A stretch of DNA of 64,000 bases from Stappia sp. (GCF_040110915.1 NZ_CP157793.1:384939-448938), one strand, 5' to 3'. Positions 38,807 to 48,635 are shown, counted from the first letter of the stretch. Numbers and translations are program-made. Notes: generated by a model from the letters alone, not told the origin.

Positions 38807-39463
38807 ATGGACTGGACAGCGGCGGTCGACGCCTATTGCGAGCGGGTGGGGCCGCATTTCTGGGCCGAGCCGGTGAATGCCATCACCAATGCCGCGTTCC
38901 TGATCGCGGCGCTCGCGGCGGCCAGGGACTGGCGCGCGCGAGGCACGGGCGGTCTTGCCGTGCCGGTGCTGATCGCGCTGGTCGCGCTGGTCGGCATCGG
39001 ATCCTTCCTGTTCCACACCTTCGCGACCCGCTGGGCGGGCCTGGCCGACGTGCTGCCGATCGTCGCCTTCATTTATCTCTATTTCTTCTTCGCCATGCGG
39101 ACCATCCTGCGGCTCGGCATCTGGGCGTCGCTCGGCGTCACGGCGGGTTTCTTCGGCGCAAGCGCTCTGATTGCCCCGCTGGCGTCCGATCTGATCGGCT
39201 CTTCCGGCGGTTATGCGCCGGCGGCGCTCGCGATCTTCGCGGTGGCCGTGGCGGCGCGCTGGCGCGCCCCCGCCCTTGCCGCGCCGCTTGCCGTGGTGGG
39301 CGCGGTCTTCCTGGTTTCCCTCGCGTTCAGGACGGGTGATATCCTCCTGTGCCCGACTTTCCCTTTGGGCACGCATTTCGTATGGCATTGCCTGAACGCG
39401 CTGGTCCTGTACCTGCTGATTCGCGCCCTGCTGCGCGCCGCGCCGGCAGCGACGGGCGCCTGA
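38807..39463 (+). CDS. Ceramidase-family integral membrane protein
   Basis: Membrane protein of the alkaline ceramidase/CREST hydrolase superfamily, 218 residues with about seven hydrophobic segments. The CREST metal signature is visible: SFLFHT (Ser and His), an Asp in GLADVLPI, and a C-terminal HxxxH in THFVWHCLNAL. AEPVNAITNAAF is the typical N-terminal block. Likely hydrolyses an amide lipid; in bacteria the substrate is unproven. ATG 38807 is chosen because GAGGAG stands six bases before it. Confidence 0.85.
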   Translation: MDWTAAVDAYCERVGPHFWAEPVNAITNAAFLIAALAAARDWRARGTGGLAVPVLIALVALVGIGSFLFHTFATRWAGLADVLPIVAFIYLYFFFAMRTILRLGIWASLGVTAGFFGASALIAPLASDLIGSSGGYAPAALAIFAVAVAARWRAPALAAPLAVVGAVFLVSLAFRTGDILLCPTFPLGTHFVWHCLNALVLYLLIRALLRAAPAATGA

Positions 39464-39551
39464 GCGGCCCGCACCGCCACTGCCTCTCCACCGTCGCGCG
39501 CCCGGCGCGCGGCGCCGTCCGATGACCCGCCAAGCCCGTGAGTGGATCCCC

Positions 39552-41867
39552 ATGACCGACAAGCCGACCGCCACCCCGCCCGAAAGCGATCTGGACGAGG
39601 CCGCGCTGTTCTTCCATCGCTATCCGCGCCCCGGCAAGCTCGAGATCCTGGCGACCAAGCCGCTCGGCAACCAGCGCGATCTGGCGCTGGCCTATTCGCC
39701 TGGCGTCGCCGCGCCCTGCATGGAGATCGCCCGCGATCCGGCGCTCGCCGCCGATTACACCGCGCGCGGCAATCTGGTCGCGGTGATCTCCAACGGCACG
39801 GCGGTGCTGGGGCTGGGCGCCATCGGGCCGCTCGCCTCCAAGCCGGTGATGGAGGGCAAGGCGGTCCTTTTCAAGAAATTCGCAGGGATCGACGTCTTCG
39901 ACATCGAGGTCGACGAGCTCGACGTCGACCGCTTCGTCGATGCGGTCGCGGTGCTGGAACCCACCTTCGGCGGCATCAATCTGGAGGACATCAAGGCGCC
40001 GGAATGCTTCATGATCGAGCGCGCTCTGCGCGAGCGGATGAACATCCCCGTCTTCCACGACGACCAGCACGGCACGGCGATCATCGTGGCGGCCGCCGTG
40101 ACCAACGCGCTGGAACTGGCCGGCAAGGACATCGCCGAGGCGAAGATCGTTGCCTCGGGTGCCGGCGCGGCAGCCCTTGCCTGTCTCAACCTGCTGGTCT
40201 CGCTCGGCGCGCGCCGCGAGAACATCATCGTCACCGACATCGAGGGCGTCGTCTACGAGGGCCGCGAGGCGCTCATGGACGAGTGGAAGGCGGCCTTCGC
40301 GCAAAAGACCGAGGCGCGCACGCTCGCCGAGGTGATCCCCGGCGCGGATGTCTTTCTCGGCCTGTCGGCGGCCGGCGTGCTGAAGCCGGAGATGGTCGCC
40401 GCCATGGCGCCGAACCCGTTGATCCTGGCGCTCGCCAACCCCAGGCCGGAGATCATGCCGGAGGTGGCGCTGGCCGTGCGCGACGACGTGATGATGTGCA
40501 CCGGGCGCTCGGACTTTCCCAACCAGGTGAACAACGTCCTGTGCTTTCCCTACATCTTCCGCGGCGCGCTCGACGTCGGCGCGACGACGATCAACGAGGA
40601 GATGAAGCTCGCCGCCGTCAAGGCGATCGCGGCGCTTGCGCGCGAGGAGCCGTCGGAGGTCGCCGCACGCGCCTACGGCGGGGTCAGCGAGACCTTCGGC
40701 GCCAAGTATCTCATTCCCTCGCCCTTCGACCAGCGGCTGATCCTGCGCATCGCGCCGGCGGTGGCGCGCGCGGCGATGGAGACCGGCGTCGCGGCCCGGC
40801 CGATCGAGGATTTCGACGCCTATGCCGACCGGCTCAACCGCTTCGTCTTCCGCTCGGGCCTGATCATGAAGCCGGTGATCCAGGCGGCGCGCGACAGCGA
40901 CACGCGCATCATCTATTCCGACGGCGAGGACGAGCGCGTGCTGCGCGCCGCGCAGGTGCTGATCGAGGATGCGCTGGCGCGCCCGATCCTGATCGGCCGT
41001 CCCTCCGTCATCGAGGCGCGCTGCGCCCGTTTCGGCCTCAAGATCCGCCCCGGCGTCGATTTCGAATGCACCAATCCGGAGGACGATCCGCGCTACCGCG
41101 ACTATGTCGACACGCTGTTCTCGCTGGTCGGCCGGCGCGGCGTGACGCCGGAGGCCGCGCGCACCATGGTGCGCTCCAGCACCACGGTGATCGGGGCGCT
41201 GGCGCTGCATCGCGGCGAGGCGGACGCGCTGATCTGCGGGCTCGAGGGGCGCTACTCCCGTCACCTCGCGGACGTGCGCAACATCATCGGCACCGCGCCG
41301 AACGTGGAGGATTTCTCCGCGCTGTCGCTGCTGATCAACTCCGGCGGCGCGACCTTCTTCACCGACACCTATGTCACCATCGATCCGAGCGCGGAGGAAA
41401 TCGCCGGCACGACGATGCTCGCGGCGGAGGAAATCCGCCGCTTCGGCATCACGCCGCGCGCGGCGCTGCTCTCCGCCTCGAACTTCGGCTCCCGCGACAT
41501 GGCCTCGGCCGCCAAGATGCGCGCCGCGCTGGAGATCCTGCGCGAGCGCGCGCCGGATCTCGAGGTCGATGGCGAGATGCACGGCGACAGCGCCCTGTCG
41601 GTGGCCATGCGCAACCGCGTGATGCCCGCCTCGCGGCTGGAGGGCGAGGCCAATCTGCTGGTCTTCCCCAACCTCGATGCGGCGAACATCGCGCTCAACC
41701 TGGTGAAGGTGATGACCGACAGCCTGCATGTCGGCCCGATCCTGCTCGGGACGGCAAAGCCGGTGCACATTCTCACGCCCTCGGTGACCTCGCGCGGCGT
41801 GGTGAACATGTCGGCCTTCGCCGCCGTGGAGGCGCGCACCAGGAGTGGAACCGCGATCGCCGGCTGA
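39552..41867 (+). CDS. maeB: NADP-dependent malic enzyme, MaeB type
   Basis: Oxidatively decarboxylates malate to pyruvate. 771 residues: an N-terminal malic enzyme part ([51 protein letters not shown]) with an NADP-binding domain ([11 protein letters not shown]), then from about residue 440 a phosphotransacetylase-like domain that is regulatory in this class. [11 protein letters not shown] is in the first part. ATG 39552 lies 30 bases inside the open frame. Monocistronic. Confidence 0.96.
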   Translation: MTDKPTATPPESDLDEAALFFHRYPRPGKLEILATKPLGNQRDLALAYSPGVAAPCMEIARDPALAADYTARGNLVAVISNGTAVLGLGAIGPLASKPVMEGKAVLFKKFAGIDVFDIEVDELDVDRFVDAVAVLEPTFGGINLEDIKAPECFMIERALRERMNIPVFHDDQHGTAIIVAAAVTNALELAGKDIAEAKIVASGAGAAALACLNLLVSLGARRENIIVTDIEGVVYEGREALMDEWKAAFAQKTEARTLAEVIPGADVFLGLSAAGVLKPEMVAAMAPNPLILALANPRPEIMPEVALAVRDDVMMCTGRSDFPNQVNNVLCFPYIFRGALDVGATTINEEMKLAAVKAIAALAREEPSEVAARAYGGVSETFGAKYLIPSPFDQRLILRIAPAVARAAMETGVAARPIEDFDAYADRLNRFVFRSGLIMKPVIQAARDSDTRIIYSDGEDERVLRAAQVLIEDALARPILIGRPSVIEARCARFGLKIRPGVDFECTNPEDDPRYRDYVDTLFSLVGRRGVTPEAARTMVRSSTTVIGALALHRGEADALICGLEGRYSRHLADVRNIIGTAPNVEDFSALSLLINSGGATFFTDTYVTIDPSAEEIAGTTMLAAEEIRRFGITPRAALLSASNFGSRDMASAAKMRAALEILRERAPDLEVDGEMHGDSALSVAMRNRVMPASRLEGEANLLVFPNLDAANIALNLVKVMTDSLHVGPILLGTAKPVHILTPSVTSRGVVNMSAFAAVEARTRSGTAIAG

Positions 41868-41976
41868 TTAGCCGGCTTTCGCCCAAACTCTTTGACACCT
41901 GTCATGGAAGCGTCGTTGAATCCCTGCACACTATGCGTGTGGCAGGGCGTTTGGCGGGCGCATTCGGACGAGGGTC

Positions 41977-42534
41977 ATGGCGCATTTTCTGGTGGTCTAC
42001 GCAACGACGGAAGGGCAGACGCGCAAGATCGCGGAGCGCGTGCGCGCCCGGCTGGCCGCGGCCGGCCACCAGACGACGCTGGTCGACGCGCGCGCCGCCG
42101 TCTCCCAGGAACTGGGCACCTTCGATGCGGCCGTGCTCGCCGCCTCGCTGCATGTCGGCCAGCATCAGAAGGAGATCGTCCAGTTCATCCGCAACCACCG
42201 CGCCCGGCTGGAGCGGGTGCCGACGGCCTTCGTGTCGGTCAGCCTGTCGGCCTCCTCCACCGAGGCGAAGGATCTCGACGGCGCCTGGGCGGCCGTCGAC
42301 GAGATGTTCGAGGAGCTCGACTGGGAGGCGACGCGGGTGCATCTGGCCGCCGGCGCGGTGCACGACCGTCAGCTCGGCTTCCTCAAGCGCTGGATGATCC
42401 ACCGCATCCTGCGCGAGAAGGGCGTCGAGATGGACCCCTCCGGCGACATGGAATTCACCGACTGGCTGGCGCTCGACCTCTTCCTCGACACCTTCCTGGC
42501 GCACTGCGTGACGCCGGGGCGCGCCATCGCCTGA
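41977..42534 (+). CDS. Flavodoxin-domain protein (HemG-like)
   Basis: Long-chain flavodoxin-fold protein of 185 residues resembling HemG, the menaquinone-dependent protoporphyrinogen oxidase. The FMN-binding loop is YATTEGQTRKIA (residues 9-20), and AAVLAASLHVGQHQKEIVQFI matches the second FMN region. The insert typical of HemG (LKRWMIHRILREKGVEMD) is present. Whether it makes haem here or is a general reductase is unknown. TGACACCTGTCA, a short palindrome, lies about 75 bp upstream. Confidence 0.8.
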   Translation: MAHFLVVYATTEGQTRKIAERVRARLAAAGHQTTLVDARAAVSQELGTFDAAVLAASLHVGQHQKEIVQFIRNHRARLERVPTAFVSVSLSASSTEAKDLDGAWAAVDEMFEELDWEATRVHLAAGAVHDRQLGFLKRWMIHRILREKGVEMDPSGDMEFTDWLALDLFLDTFLAHCVTPGRAIA

Positions 42535-42729
42535 CATCGACACGGGTCGGCAGCGGTCCAAACCGACGGTCACCGAGACCCGGGAAAGCCGATCCTGAAA
42601 CGACGCGGCCACGAAGGCAGACGGTCCCACGCAAAGCGGCGGGCCGCCGTGTCGCGGGCCCGCCGTTTCCTGAGTTCCTCTCGATCACATGCCTGCGCTC
42701 GGCGCGCCGTCGACGGGCGCCGGCCTGCG

Positions 42730-44409
42730 TCACATGTTCGGGTAGTTCGGACCGCCGGCGCCTTCCGGCACCGTCCAGGTGATGTTGCCGTTCGGGTCCT
42801 TGATGTCGCAGGTCTTGCAGTGCACGCAGTTCTGCGCGTTGATCTGGAAGCGCGGGGCATCCTCGCCTTCCTCGACCCATTCGTAGACGCCGGCCGGGCA
42901 GTAGCGGTTGGAGGGGCCTGCATAGACGTCGTGTTCCGACGCCTTCTGCAGGTCGAGATCCGCCACCTTGAGGTGGATCGGCTGATCCTCCTCGTGGTTG
43001 GTGTTCGACAGGAACACCGAGGACAGCTTGTCGAAGGAGACCTCGCCGTCCGGCTTGGGATAGGCGATGGGCGTGTGCTTGTCCGCCGGCTCCAGGCTGT
43101 CCGCGTCGCTCTTGCCGTGCTTCATCGTGCCGAAGAAGGACACCCCGAAAAGCTCGTTGGTCCACATGTCGAGCCCGCCGAGCGCGATGCCGAGCACGGT
43201 GCCGAAGCGCGACCACAACGGCTTGACGTTGCGCACCTTCTTCAGGTCCGCGCCGATCTCGCTCTCGCGCCAGGCGGCGTCGAAGCCGGTGAGCTCGGTG
43301 TTCGCCTCGCCGCGCTTGAGCGCGTCCATGACCTGTTCGGCGGCGAGCATGCCCGACAGCATCGCGTTGTGCGAGCCCTTGATGCGCGGCACGTTGACGA
43401 AGCCGGCCGAGCAGCCGATCAGCAGGCCGCCGGGGAAGGAGAGCTTCGGCACGGACTGGAAGCCGCCCTCGGTGATGGCGCGCGCGCCGTAGGAGATGCG
43501 CTTGCCGCCCTCGAAGGTCTCGCGGATCGCCGGATGCGTCTTGAACCGCTGGAATTCGTCGAAGGGCGAGAGATAGGGGTTCTTGTAGTTGAGGTGCAGC
43601 ACGAAGCCGACCGCGACCTGATTGTCCTCCAGGTGGTAGAGGAACGAGCCGCCGCCGGTCTTGTTGTCGAGCGGCCAGCCGAAGGAGTGCTGGACCAGGC
43701 CGGGCCGGTGCTTGGACGGATTGACCTGCCACAGCTCCTTGATGCCGATGCCGAATTTCGGCACGTCGCTGTCGGCGTCGAGATCGAATTTCGCGATCAG
43801 CTCCTTGGCGAGCGACCCGCGCACGCCTTCGCCGATCAGCACGTATTTGCCGCGCAGCTCCATGCCGCGGGTGAAATTCGCGTTGGGCTTGCCGTCGCGG
43901 CCCACGCCCATGTCGCCGGTGGCGACGCCGACCACGCGGCCCGCGTCGTCATAGAGCACTTCGGCGGCCGCGAAGCCCGGATAGACCTCGACGCCGAGCG
44001 CCTCCGCCTTTTCCGCCAGCCAGCGGCACACGTTGCCGAGAGAGACGATGTAATTGCCGTGGTTGTTCATGAGCCTGGGCATGAACAGATTGGGCAGGCG
44101 GATCGAGCCGGCCGGCCCCAGCACCAGGAAATGGTCGGCGGTCACCGGCGTCTTGAAGGGCGTGTCCGCCTCCTCGCGCCAGCCCGGCAGCAGCTTGTCG
44201 ACGCCGATCGGATCGACCACCGCGCCCGACAGAATATGCGCGCCGACTTCCGACCCCTTTTCCAGCACGACGACGGACAACTCCTCGCCGGCCTCATTGG
44301 CCATCTGCTTCAGCCGGATCGCGGCCGACAGTCCCGCGGGGCCCGCCCCGACGATGACCACGTCGAAATCCATGCTCTCGCGTTCCGGAAGCGCGTCCGC
44401 CTCGCTCAT
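42730..44409 (-). CDS. Electron transfer flavoprotein-ubiquinone oxidoreductase
   Basis: Inner-membrane enzyme passing electrons from ETF to ubiquinone. FAD site GAGPAG (21-26) in DVVIVGAGPAGLSAA; the membrane-binding and quinone region includes SFGWPLDNKTGGGSF. The 4Fe-4S cluster is in the C-terminal CPAGVYEW ... NAQNCVHCKTCDIKDP, ending GPNYPNM. 559 residues, standard. ATG 44409 follows GGAGAGACAG; the frame extends further without homology. It would accept electrons from acyl-CoA dehydrogenases such as the one at 61.9 kb. Confidence 0.96.
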   Translation of the reverse strand: MSEADALPERESMDFDVVIVGAGPAGLSAAIRLKQMANEAGEELSVVVLEKGSEVGAHILSGAVVDPIGVDKLLPGWREEADTPFKTPVTADHFLVLGPAGSIRLPNLFMPRLMNNHGNYIVSLGNVCRWLAEKAEALGVEVYPGFAAAEVLYDDAGRVVGVATGDMGVGRDGKPNANFTRGMELRGKYVLIGEGVRGSLAKELIAKFDLDADSDVPKFGIGIKELWQVNPSKHRPGLVQHSFGWPLDNKTGGGSFLYHLEDNQVAVGFVLHLNYKNPYLSPFDEFQRFKTHPAIRETFEGGKRISYGARAITEGGFQSVPKLSFPGGLLIGCSAGFVNVPRIKGSHNAMLSGMLAAEQVMDALKRGEANTELTGFDAAWRESEIGADLKKVRNVKPLWSRFGTVLGIALGGLDMWTNELFGVSFFGTMKHGKSDADSLEPADKHTPIAYPKPDGEVSFDKLSSVFLSNTNHEEDQPIHLKVADLDLQKASEHDVYAGPSNRYCPAGVYEWVEEGEDAPRFQINAQNCVHCKTCDIKDPNGNITWTVPEGAGGPNYPNM

Positions 44410-44602
44410 CTGTCTCTCCCCGCACTGTGCCCTGTCCACTATGCCTGCCTGTTTAGTGCAGTGCGAAAGACGCCGCAATGGCGTTCCGGTGGCAAGACGT
44501 CGATATTGCCGTTTACGTAAGGTGAGAGTTTTGCCGCGCGACCGACGTGCCAGGGCGGGCGTGGCGTTGCGCGCGGGCACGGGATGCGGCACAACGAGAG
44601 GC

Positions 44603-45604
44603 ATGGATCCGCGCGACCCGTCTCCGCCCTCACAGCCGCTTGCGACCCCGACCGCCGATCCGGTCGGGACGGATGGCGTGCCGCCCCTCGATGTCGGGCG
44701 CGTGCTCGCCGCGCTGTTCGATTTCCAGATCGCGGCGGGCGCGGATGCGTGGCTGGCGGAAGACCCGGTGGATGCCTTCGCCCTGTCGCAGGCAAGCCGG
44801 CAGGCAAAGGCGCCGCCCCAGATTTCGCCCCAGACGTCGCTCCAGACGTCGCCCCGGAGCGGATATCAGGCCCCCCATCCACCGACCCGGCAGACGCCGG
44901 AGGGGGCGCCCGTCGCGCCGCATGCCGCCCCGCCGCCGGTCGGCCCGCTGGAGCCGACGCATCATGCCGTCCTGCCCGATGACGAGGCGGTCGGCGCGGC
45001 GCGGGCGCTGGCCCGTCAGGCGCCGTCGCTGGAGGCGCTGCGTGAGGCGCTCGGTCAGTTCACCGGCTGCAATCTGCGCCTGACCGCCAAGTCGCTCGTC
45101 TTCGCCGACGGGTCGCCGGACGCCCGCGTGATGTTCATCGGCGAGGCGCCGGGGCGCGAGGAAGACCGTCAGGGCCTGCCCTTCGTCGGGCGTTCGGGGC
45201 AGTTGCTCGACCGCATGCTCGCCGCCATCGGGCTTGCGCGCGAGGCGGTCTATATCACCAATGTCGTGCCCTGGCGTCCGCCCGGCAACCGTACACCGAG
45301 CCCGCAGGAAACCGAGATCTGCAAGCCCTTCGTGCTGCGACAGATCGAACTGGTGGCGCCCGAGATCGTGGTGTTTCTCGGCGGCGCCTCGGCCAAGGCG
45401 CTGACCGAAACGAGCGAGGGCATCCTGCGCCTGCGCGGGCGCTGGCTCGAACTGCCGATGGCGTCGGGCCCGGTGAAGGCCATGGCGACGCTGCATCCGG
45501 CCTATCTGCTGCGCAACCCCGTTCAGAAACGCTTCGCCTGGCGCGATTTCCTGGCCGTGAAGGCGGCGCTGGCGGCGCCGGGCGGCGGCCCGCCGAACGG
45601 CTAG
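44603..45604 (+). CDS. Uracil-DNA glycosylase, family 4-like, lacking the Fe-S cysteines
   Basis: Excises uracil from DNA. Motif A is GEAPGREEDRQGLPFVGRSG, followed by NVVPWRPPGNRTPSPQE and the C-terminal motif TLHPAYLLRNP, all of the UDG family 4 group. Family 4 enzymes have four cluster cysteines; only two Cys exist in this whole protein (FTGCNLRL and EICKPF), so an Fe-S cluster is unlikely. 333 residues, including a ~130-residue N-terminal Pro/Gln-rich segment with the repeat PQISPQTSLQTSP. ATG 44603. Divergent from the ETF-QO gene. Confidence 0.88.
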   Translation: MDPRDPSPPSQPLATPTADPVGTDGVPPLDVGRVLAALFDFQIAAGADAWLAEDPVDAFALSQASRQAKAPPQISPQTSLQTSPRSGYQAPHPPTRQTPEGAPVAPHAAPPPVGPLEPTHHAVLPDDEAVGAARALARQAPSLEALREALGQFTGCNLRLTAKSLVFADGSPDARVMFIGEAPGREEDRQGLPFVGRSGQLLDRMLAAIGLAREAVYITNVVPWRPPGNRTPSPQETEICKPFVLRQIELVAPEIVVFLGGASAKALTETSEGILRLRGRWLELPMASGPVKAMATLHPAYLLRNPVQKRFAWRDFLAVKAALAAPGGGPPNG

Positions 45605-45688
45605 CGCGCGGCGGCGTCTTCCGTCGCCGGGCCGGTGATCCTATATCGCAGGGACAAGAGACCCCACCCCGCAGACAAGGAAATCCGC

Positions 45689-46573
45689 GTGTTCGAAGCT
45701 GTGCGAAAGTATCTCCCCGGCAAGCTCGGTCAGGTTCCGCCGGTCGTCCCGGTCGTGCGTCTTCAGGGCGCGGTGGGCATGTCGACCCCGCTGCGCCCCG
45801 GTCTGACGCTGGCAAGCGTCGCGCAGCCGCTGGACAAGGCCTTTGCCATGCCGGGCAAGGCGGTGGCGCTGATCGTCAATTCGCCGGGCGGCTCGCCGGT
45901 GCAGTCGCGGCTCATCCACGAGCGCATTCGCGCGCTGGCGAAGGAGCACGAGAAGGAAGTTCTCGTCTTCGTCGAGGATGTCGCTGCCTCTGGCGGCTAC
46001 ATGATCGCCATCGCCGGCGACGAGATCTATGCCGACCCCTCGTCGGTGGTCGGCTCCATCGGCGTCGTGTCGGCCGGCTTCGGCTTTCCCGAGGCGCTGG
46101 CGAAGCTCGGCATCGAGCGCCGCGTGCACACCGCCGGAGAGAGCAAGGCGATCCTCGACCCCTTCCGCCCCGAGCGGGAGGAGGACGTGCGCCATCTCAA
46201 GAGCCTCCAGCAGGAGGTGCACGAGAGTTTCATCGATCTGGTCAAGGCCCGGCGCGGCGACGTGCTGAGCGATGGGCCGGATCTTTTTTCCGGCCTGTTC
46301 TGGAGCGGAGCGCGGGCACGCGATCTCGGGTTGATCGATCAGCTCGGTGACCTGCGCGCCGTGGTGCGCGACCGCTTCGGCGACAAGGTCAAGACGCCGC
46401 TGATCACCGCACCCCGCTCGCTGTTCGGCCGGCGGCAGGGCGTGGGCGTCGATGCCGACATGCTGGCGCGTGCTTTTGGGGGCGGCCAAGGGGCTGGATT
46501 GGCGAGCGGATTGGCCGAGGAAACGCTGACCGCGCTGGAAGTCCGCGCGCTGTGGGCGCGCTATGGATTGTAA
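45689..46573 (+). CDS. S49 family serine peptidase (SppA/SohB-like, no membrane anchor)
   Basis: Signal-peptide-peptidase-like Ser/Lys protease. The nucleophile is Ser101 in EDVAASGGYMIA and the general base Lys153 in HTAGESKAILDPF, 52 residues apart as in SppA. VNSPGGSP is the oxyanion block. 294 residues from GTG 45689 (AAGGAAATCC upstream). There is no N-terminal membrane segment, unlike SppA1, so it resembles the short cytoplasmic or peripheral form of alphaproteobacteria. Followed by a tiny membrane protein gene. Confidence 0.92.
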   Translation: MFEAVRKYLPGKLGQVPPVVPVVRLQGAVGMSTPLRPGLTLASVAQPLDKAFAMPGKAVALIVNSPGGSPVQSRLIHERIRALAKEHEKEVLVFVEDVAASGGYMIAIAGDEIYADPSSVVGSIGVVSAGFGFPEALAKLGIERRVHTAGESKAILDPFRPEREEDVRHLKSLQQEVHESFIDLVKARRGDVLSDGPDLFSGLFWSGARARDLGLIDQLGDLRAVVRDRFGDKVKTPLITAPRSLFGRRQGVGVDADMLARAFGGGQGAGLASGLAEETLTALEVRALWARYGL

Positions 46574-46657
46574 CCGGGGCGCATGGCATGGTGCGGGGCG
46601 TCGCGCGAGCGAGAGCGCGTGCGGCCCGGCGACCGGACCGGCAAGGTGGAGGCGAGG

Positions 46658-46843
46658 ATGGTGAATGTTCTGGGCGCTGCGGCGCTTGCGGTCGGCGGTT
46701 ACCTTCTGATGCGCGCCGTGCGCCGGGAGATGGGCCGGGTCGAACGCCGCGTGTCGGAGGCCGCGCGCAAGGCCACCGACGGCAAGGCGGTCAAGACGCT
46801 GGAACGCGATCCCGAGACGGGGCGCTACCGCCCGAAGGATTGA
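46658..46843 (+). CDS. Hypothetical 61-residue membrane protein
   Basis: Very short protein: one hydrophobic segment (VNVLGAAALAVGGYLLMRAV) followed by a charged helix rich in Arg and Glu and ending with DPETGRYRPKD. GGAGGCGAGG upstream of ATG 46658 is a very good ribosome binding site, supporting reality. It follows the S49 peptidase by 84 bp in the same direction. Function unknown; small tail-anchored proteins of this type occur beside sppA in related genomes. Confidence 0.7.
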   Translation: MVNVLGAAALAVGGYLLMRAVRREMGRVERRVSEAARKATDGKAVKTLERDPETGRYRPKD

Positions 46844-46894
46844 GCGCGCCGCGGGAACGCCCGGTGCGGTGCCCCAGGTTCCGGGTGCGCGCCG

Positions 46895-47308
46895 TCAATG
46901 CTCCTTGTCGCACAGGCTGTGGTCGGCGAAGGATTGCAGCACGTAGCAGTCGCCGACCGTGTCCGCGTCGCATGTGCTCGTGATGCGTTTGAGTTCGCTC
47001 TCCAGGCGCCGAAGCCGGGCAATCCGGGCCCGGATTTCCGCCAGATGCGTTGCGGCAATGCGATGCGCGTCGGCGCAGGGCATCTCGGGATTTTCGCTCA
47101 GGCTCAACAACTCGCGGATGGCATCCAGCGGAAGGCCGAGATCGCGCGCGTGGCGGATGAAGGACAGCCGGTCGCGGGCCTGGGGCGGATAGCGGCGCTG
47201 GTTGCCGTTCGAGCGGGCGGGGGGATCGATGAGCCCCTGCTGCTCGTAGTAGCGGATGGTGGGCACCTTGACGCCGGTGGCCCTCGACAAGGCGCCGATG
47301 GACAGCAT
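46895..47308 (-). CDS. MerR-family metal-responsive regulator (ZntR/CadR-like)
   Basis: Winged-helix regulator of 137 residues. SIGALSRATGVKVPTIRYYEQQGLI is the MerR DNA-binding helix pair. A long dimerisation helix follows (ARIARLRRLESELKRI). Cys78, Cys113 and Cys121 are placed like the zinc ligands of ZntR (Cys79, Cys114/115, Cys124), with a fourth Cys133 and several His near the C-terminus. So zinc, cadmium, lead or similar is a reasonable guess. ATG 47308 with GGGAG upstream. No efflux pump or chaperone gene is next to it; a dyad operator lies just upstream. Confidence 0.9.
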   Translation of the reverse strand: MLSIGALSRATGVKVPTIRYYEQQGLIDPPARSNGNQRRYPPQARDRLSFIRHARDLGLPLDAIRELLSLSENPEMPCADAHRIAATHLAEIRARIARLRRLESELKRITSTCDADTVGDCYVLQSFADHSLCDKEH

Positions 47309-47333
47309 GACAACTCCCTTTGCGATCGCTTTG

Positions 47334-47361
47334 AACTCTATAGCTTCTGGAGATATGGAGT
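47334..47361. promoter_or_regulatory. MerR-type dyad operator
   Basis: ACTCTATA ... TATGGAGT is an inverted repeat with one mismatch, inside a TTGAACTCTATAGCTTCTGG-type context that resembles known MerR-family operators. It is 26 bp upstream of the merR start and points to autoregulation. Confidence 0.55.
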
Positions 47362-47374
47362 GCGAAAGGGGTTT

Positions 47375-47416
47375 GGGCAAGAGATTGGGGGCAAGAGACT
47401 GGGGGCCCGAGACCGG
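47375..47416. repeat. 14-bp tandem repeat, three copies
   Basis: GGGCAAGAGATTGG, GGGCAAGAGACTGG and GGGCCCGAGACCGG follow one another with no gap. Same period as the larger array 64 bp downstream but a different unit. Confidence 0.8.
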
Positions 47417-47479
47417 TAGCCGGGGGGCAGGGCGGCGTGCCGGCGTCGGGACCGGGAAACGGGGGCTGCCGGGAGAACC

Positions 47480-47591
47480 TTGCCGGACGCGGGCTGCCGG
47501 ACGCGGGCTGCCGGACGCTGGCTGCCCGACGCGCCCTGCCTGACGCCCTTGCCTGATTGGCCTTGCTTGACGCCCCTTGCTTGACGGGGAA
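47480..47591. repeat. 14-bp minisatellite, eight copies
   Basis: Eight contiguous 14-bp units run from TTGCCGGACGCGGG and CTGCCGGACGCGGG through progressively diverged forms to TGCTTGACGGGGAA. The period is not a multiple of three, so coding is excluded. It ends 84 bp before the glyQ start. Confidence 0.9.
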
Positions 47592-47675
47592 GGGCGATGA
47601 TGGCACCTCTCGCCGCGTCGCGGCGCCGATCCCGGCGCCGCCCCGGTTTCCCAGTCAGCGGCAAGGACGCACGAG

Positions 47676-48635
47676 ATGACCAGCGACGCGGTGCCCGCGC
47701 ACATGCGCCCCGAAAATTCCTTTCAGGGCCTGATCCTGACGCTGCAACGCTTCTGGGCGGACCAGGGCTGCGTCGTGCTGCAGCCCTACGACATGGAAGT
47801 GGGCGCCGGCACCTTCCATCCGGCCACCACCCTGCGCTCGCTCGGTCCGCGCCCCTGGAAGGCGGCCTATGTGCAGCCCTCGCGCCGCCCGACCGACGGC
47901 CGCTACGGCGAAAACCCCAACAGGCTTCAGCACTACTACCAGTTTCAGGCGATCCTGAAGCCGTCGCCGGAAAACCTTCAGGAGCTCTATCTGCAAAGCC
48001 TCTACGCCATCGGCCTCGACCCGTCCGTGCACGACATCCGCTTCGTGGAGGACGACTGGGAAAGCCCGACGCTCGGCGCCTGGGGGCTTGGCTGGGAGTG
48101 CTGGTGCGACGGCATGGAGGTGTCGCAGTTCACCTACTTCCAGCAGGTCGCGGGCTTCGAGTGCTCGCCCGTGTCCGGTGAACTCACCTACGGGCTGGAA
48201 CGCCTCGCCATGTACATCCAGGGCGTCGATAACGTCTACGACCTCAACTACAATGGCCGCGAGGGCGCGGAGAAGGTCACCTATGGCGACGTCTTCCTGC
48301 AGGCCGAGCAGGAGTATTCACGCCACAATTTCGAGCATGCCGACACGGAGATGCTGTTCCGCCACTTCAAGGACGCGGAAGACGAGTGCCGCCGCCTGCT
48401 CGACGCCGGCGCCAAGGCGCGCGAGGCCGCCGGCGCGGCCGTGCATCAGGTGGTCTTGCCGGCATACGACCAGTGCATCAAGGCGTCCCACGCCTTCAAT
48501 CTGCTGGACGCGCGCGGCGTGATCTCCGTGACCGAGCGGCAGAGCTACATCCTGCGGGTGCGCGACCTCGCCAAGGCCTGCGGCGCCGCCTTCCTGGAAA
48601 CCGAAGCGGGTGGGGTGGGGTACACGGCCGGCTGA
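47676..48635 (+). CDS. glyQ: Glycine-tRNA ligase alpha subunit
   Basis: Catalytic subunit of the tetrameric glycyl-tRNA synthetase (class IIc). The N-terminal [24 protein letters not shown] is unmistakable; [21 protein letters not shown] and [16 protein letters not shown] are catalytic-site blocks. 319 residues. ATG 47676 follows GCAAGGACGCACGAG. The beta subunit gene is 2.7 kb downstream, separated by lemA and a DUF2207 gene on the same strand. Confidence 0.97.
   Translation: MTSDAVPAHMRPENSFQGLILTLQRFWADQGCVVLQPYDMEVGAGTFHPATTLRSLGPRPWKAAYVQPSRRPTDGRYGENPNRLQHYYQFQAILKPSPENLQELYLQSLYAIGLDPSVHDIRFVEDDWESPTLGAWGLGWECWCDGMEVSQFTYFQQVAGFECSPVSGELTYGLERLAMYIQGVDNVYDLNYNGREGAEKVTYGDVFLQAEQEYSRHNFEHADTEMLFRHFKDAEDECRRLLDAGAKAREAAGAAVHQVVLPAYDQCIKASHAFNLLDARGVISVTERQSYILRVRDLAKACGAAFLETEAGGVGYTAG

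Noticed and set aside
39327..41768. An 813-codon antisense open frame over maeB
   Set aside because: Same artefact; the sense strand encodes a complete, unmistakable malic enzyme.
47480..47591. CRISPR or coding repeat
   Set aside because: 14-bp contiguous units without spacers; period not a multiple of three.
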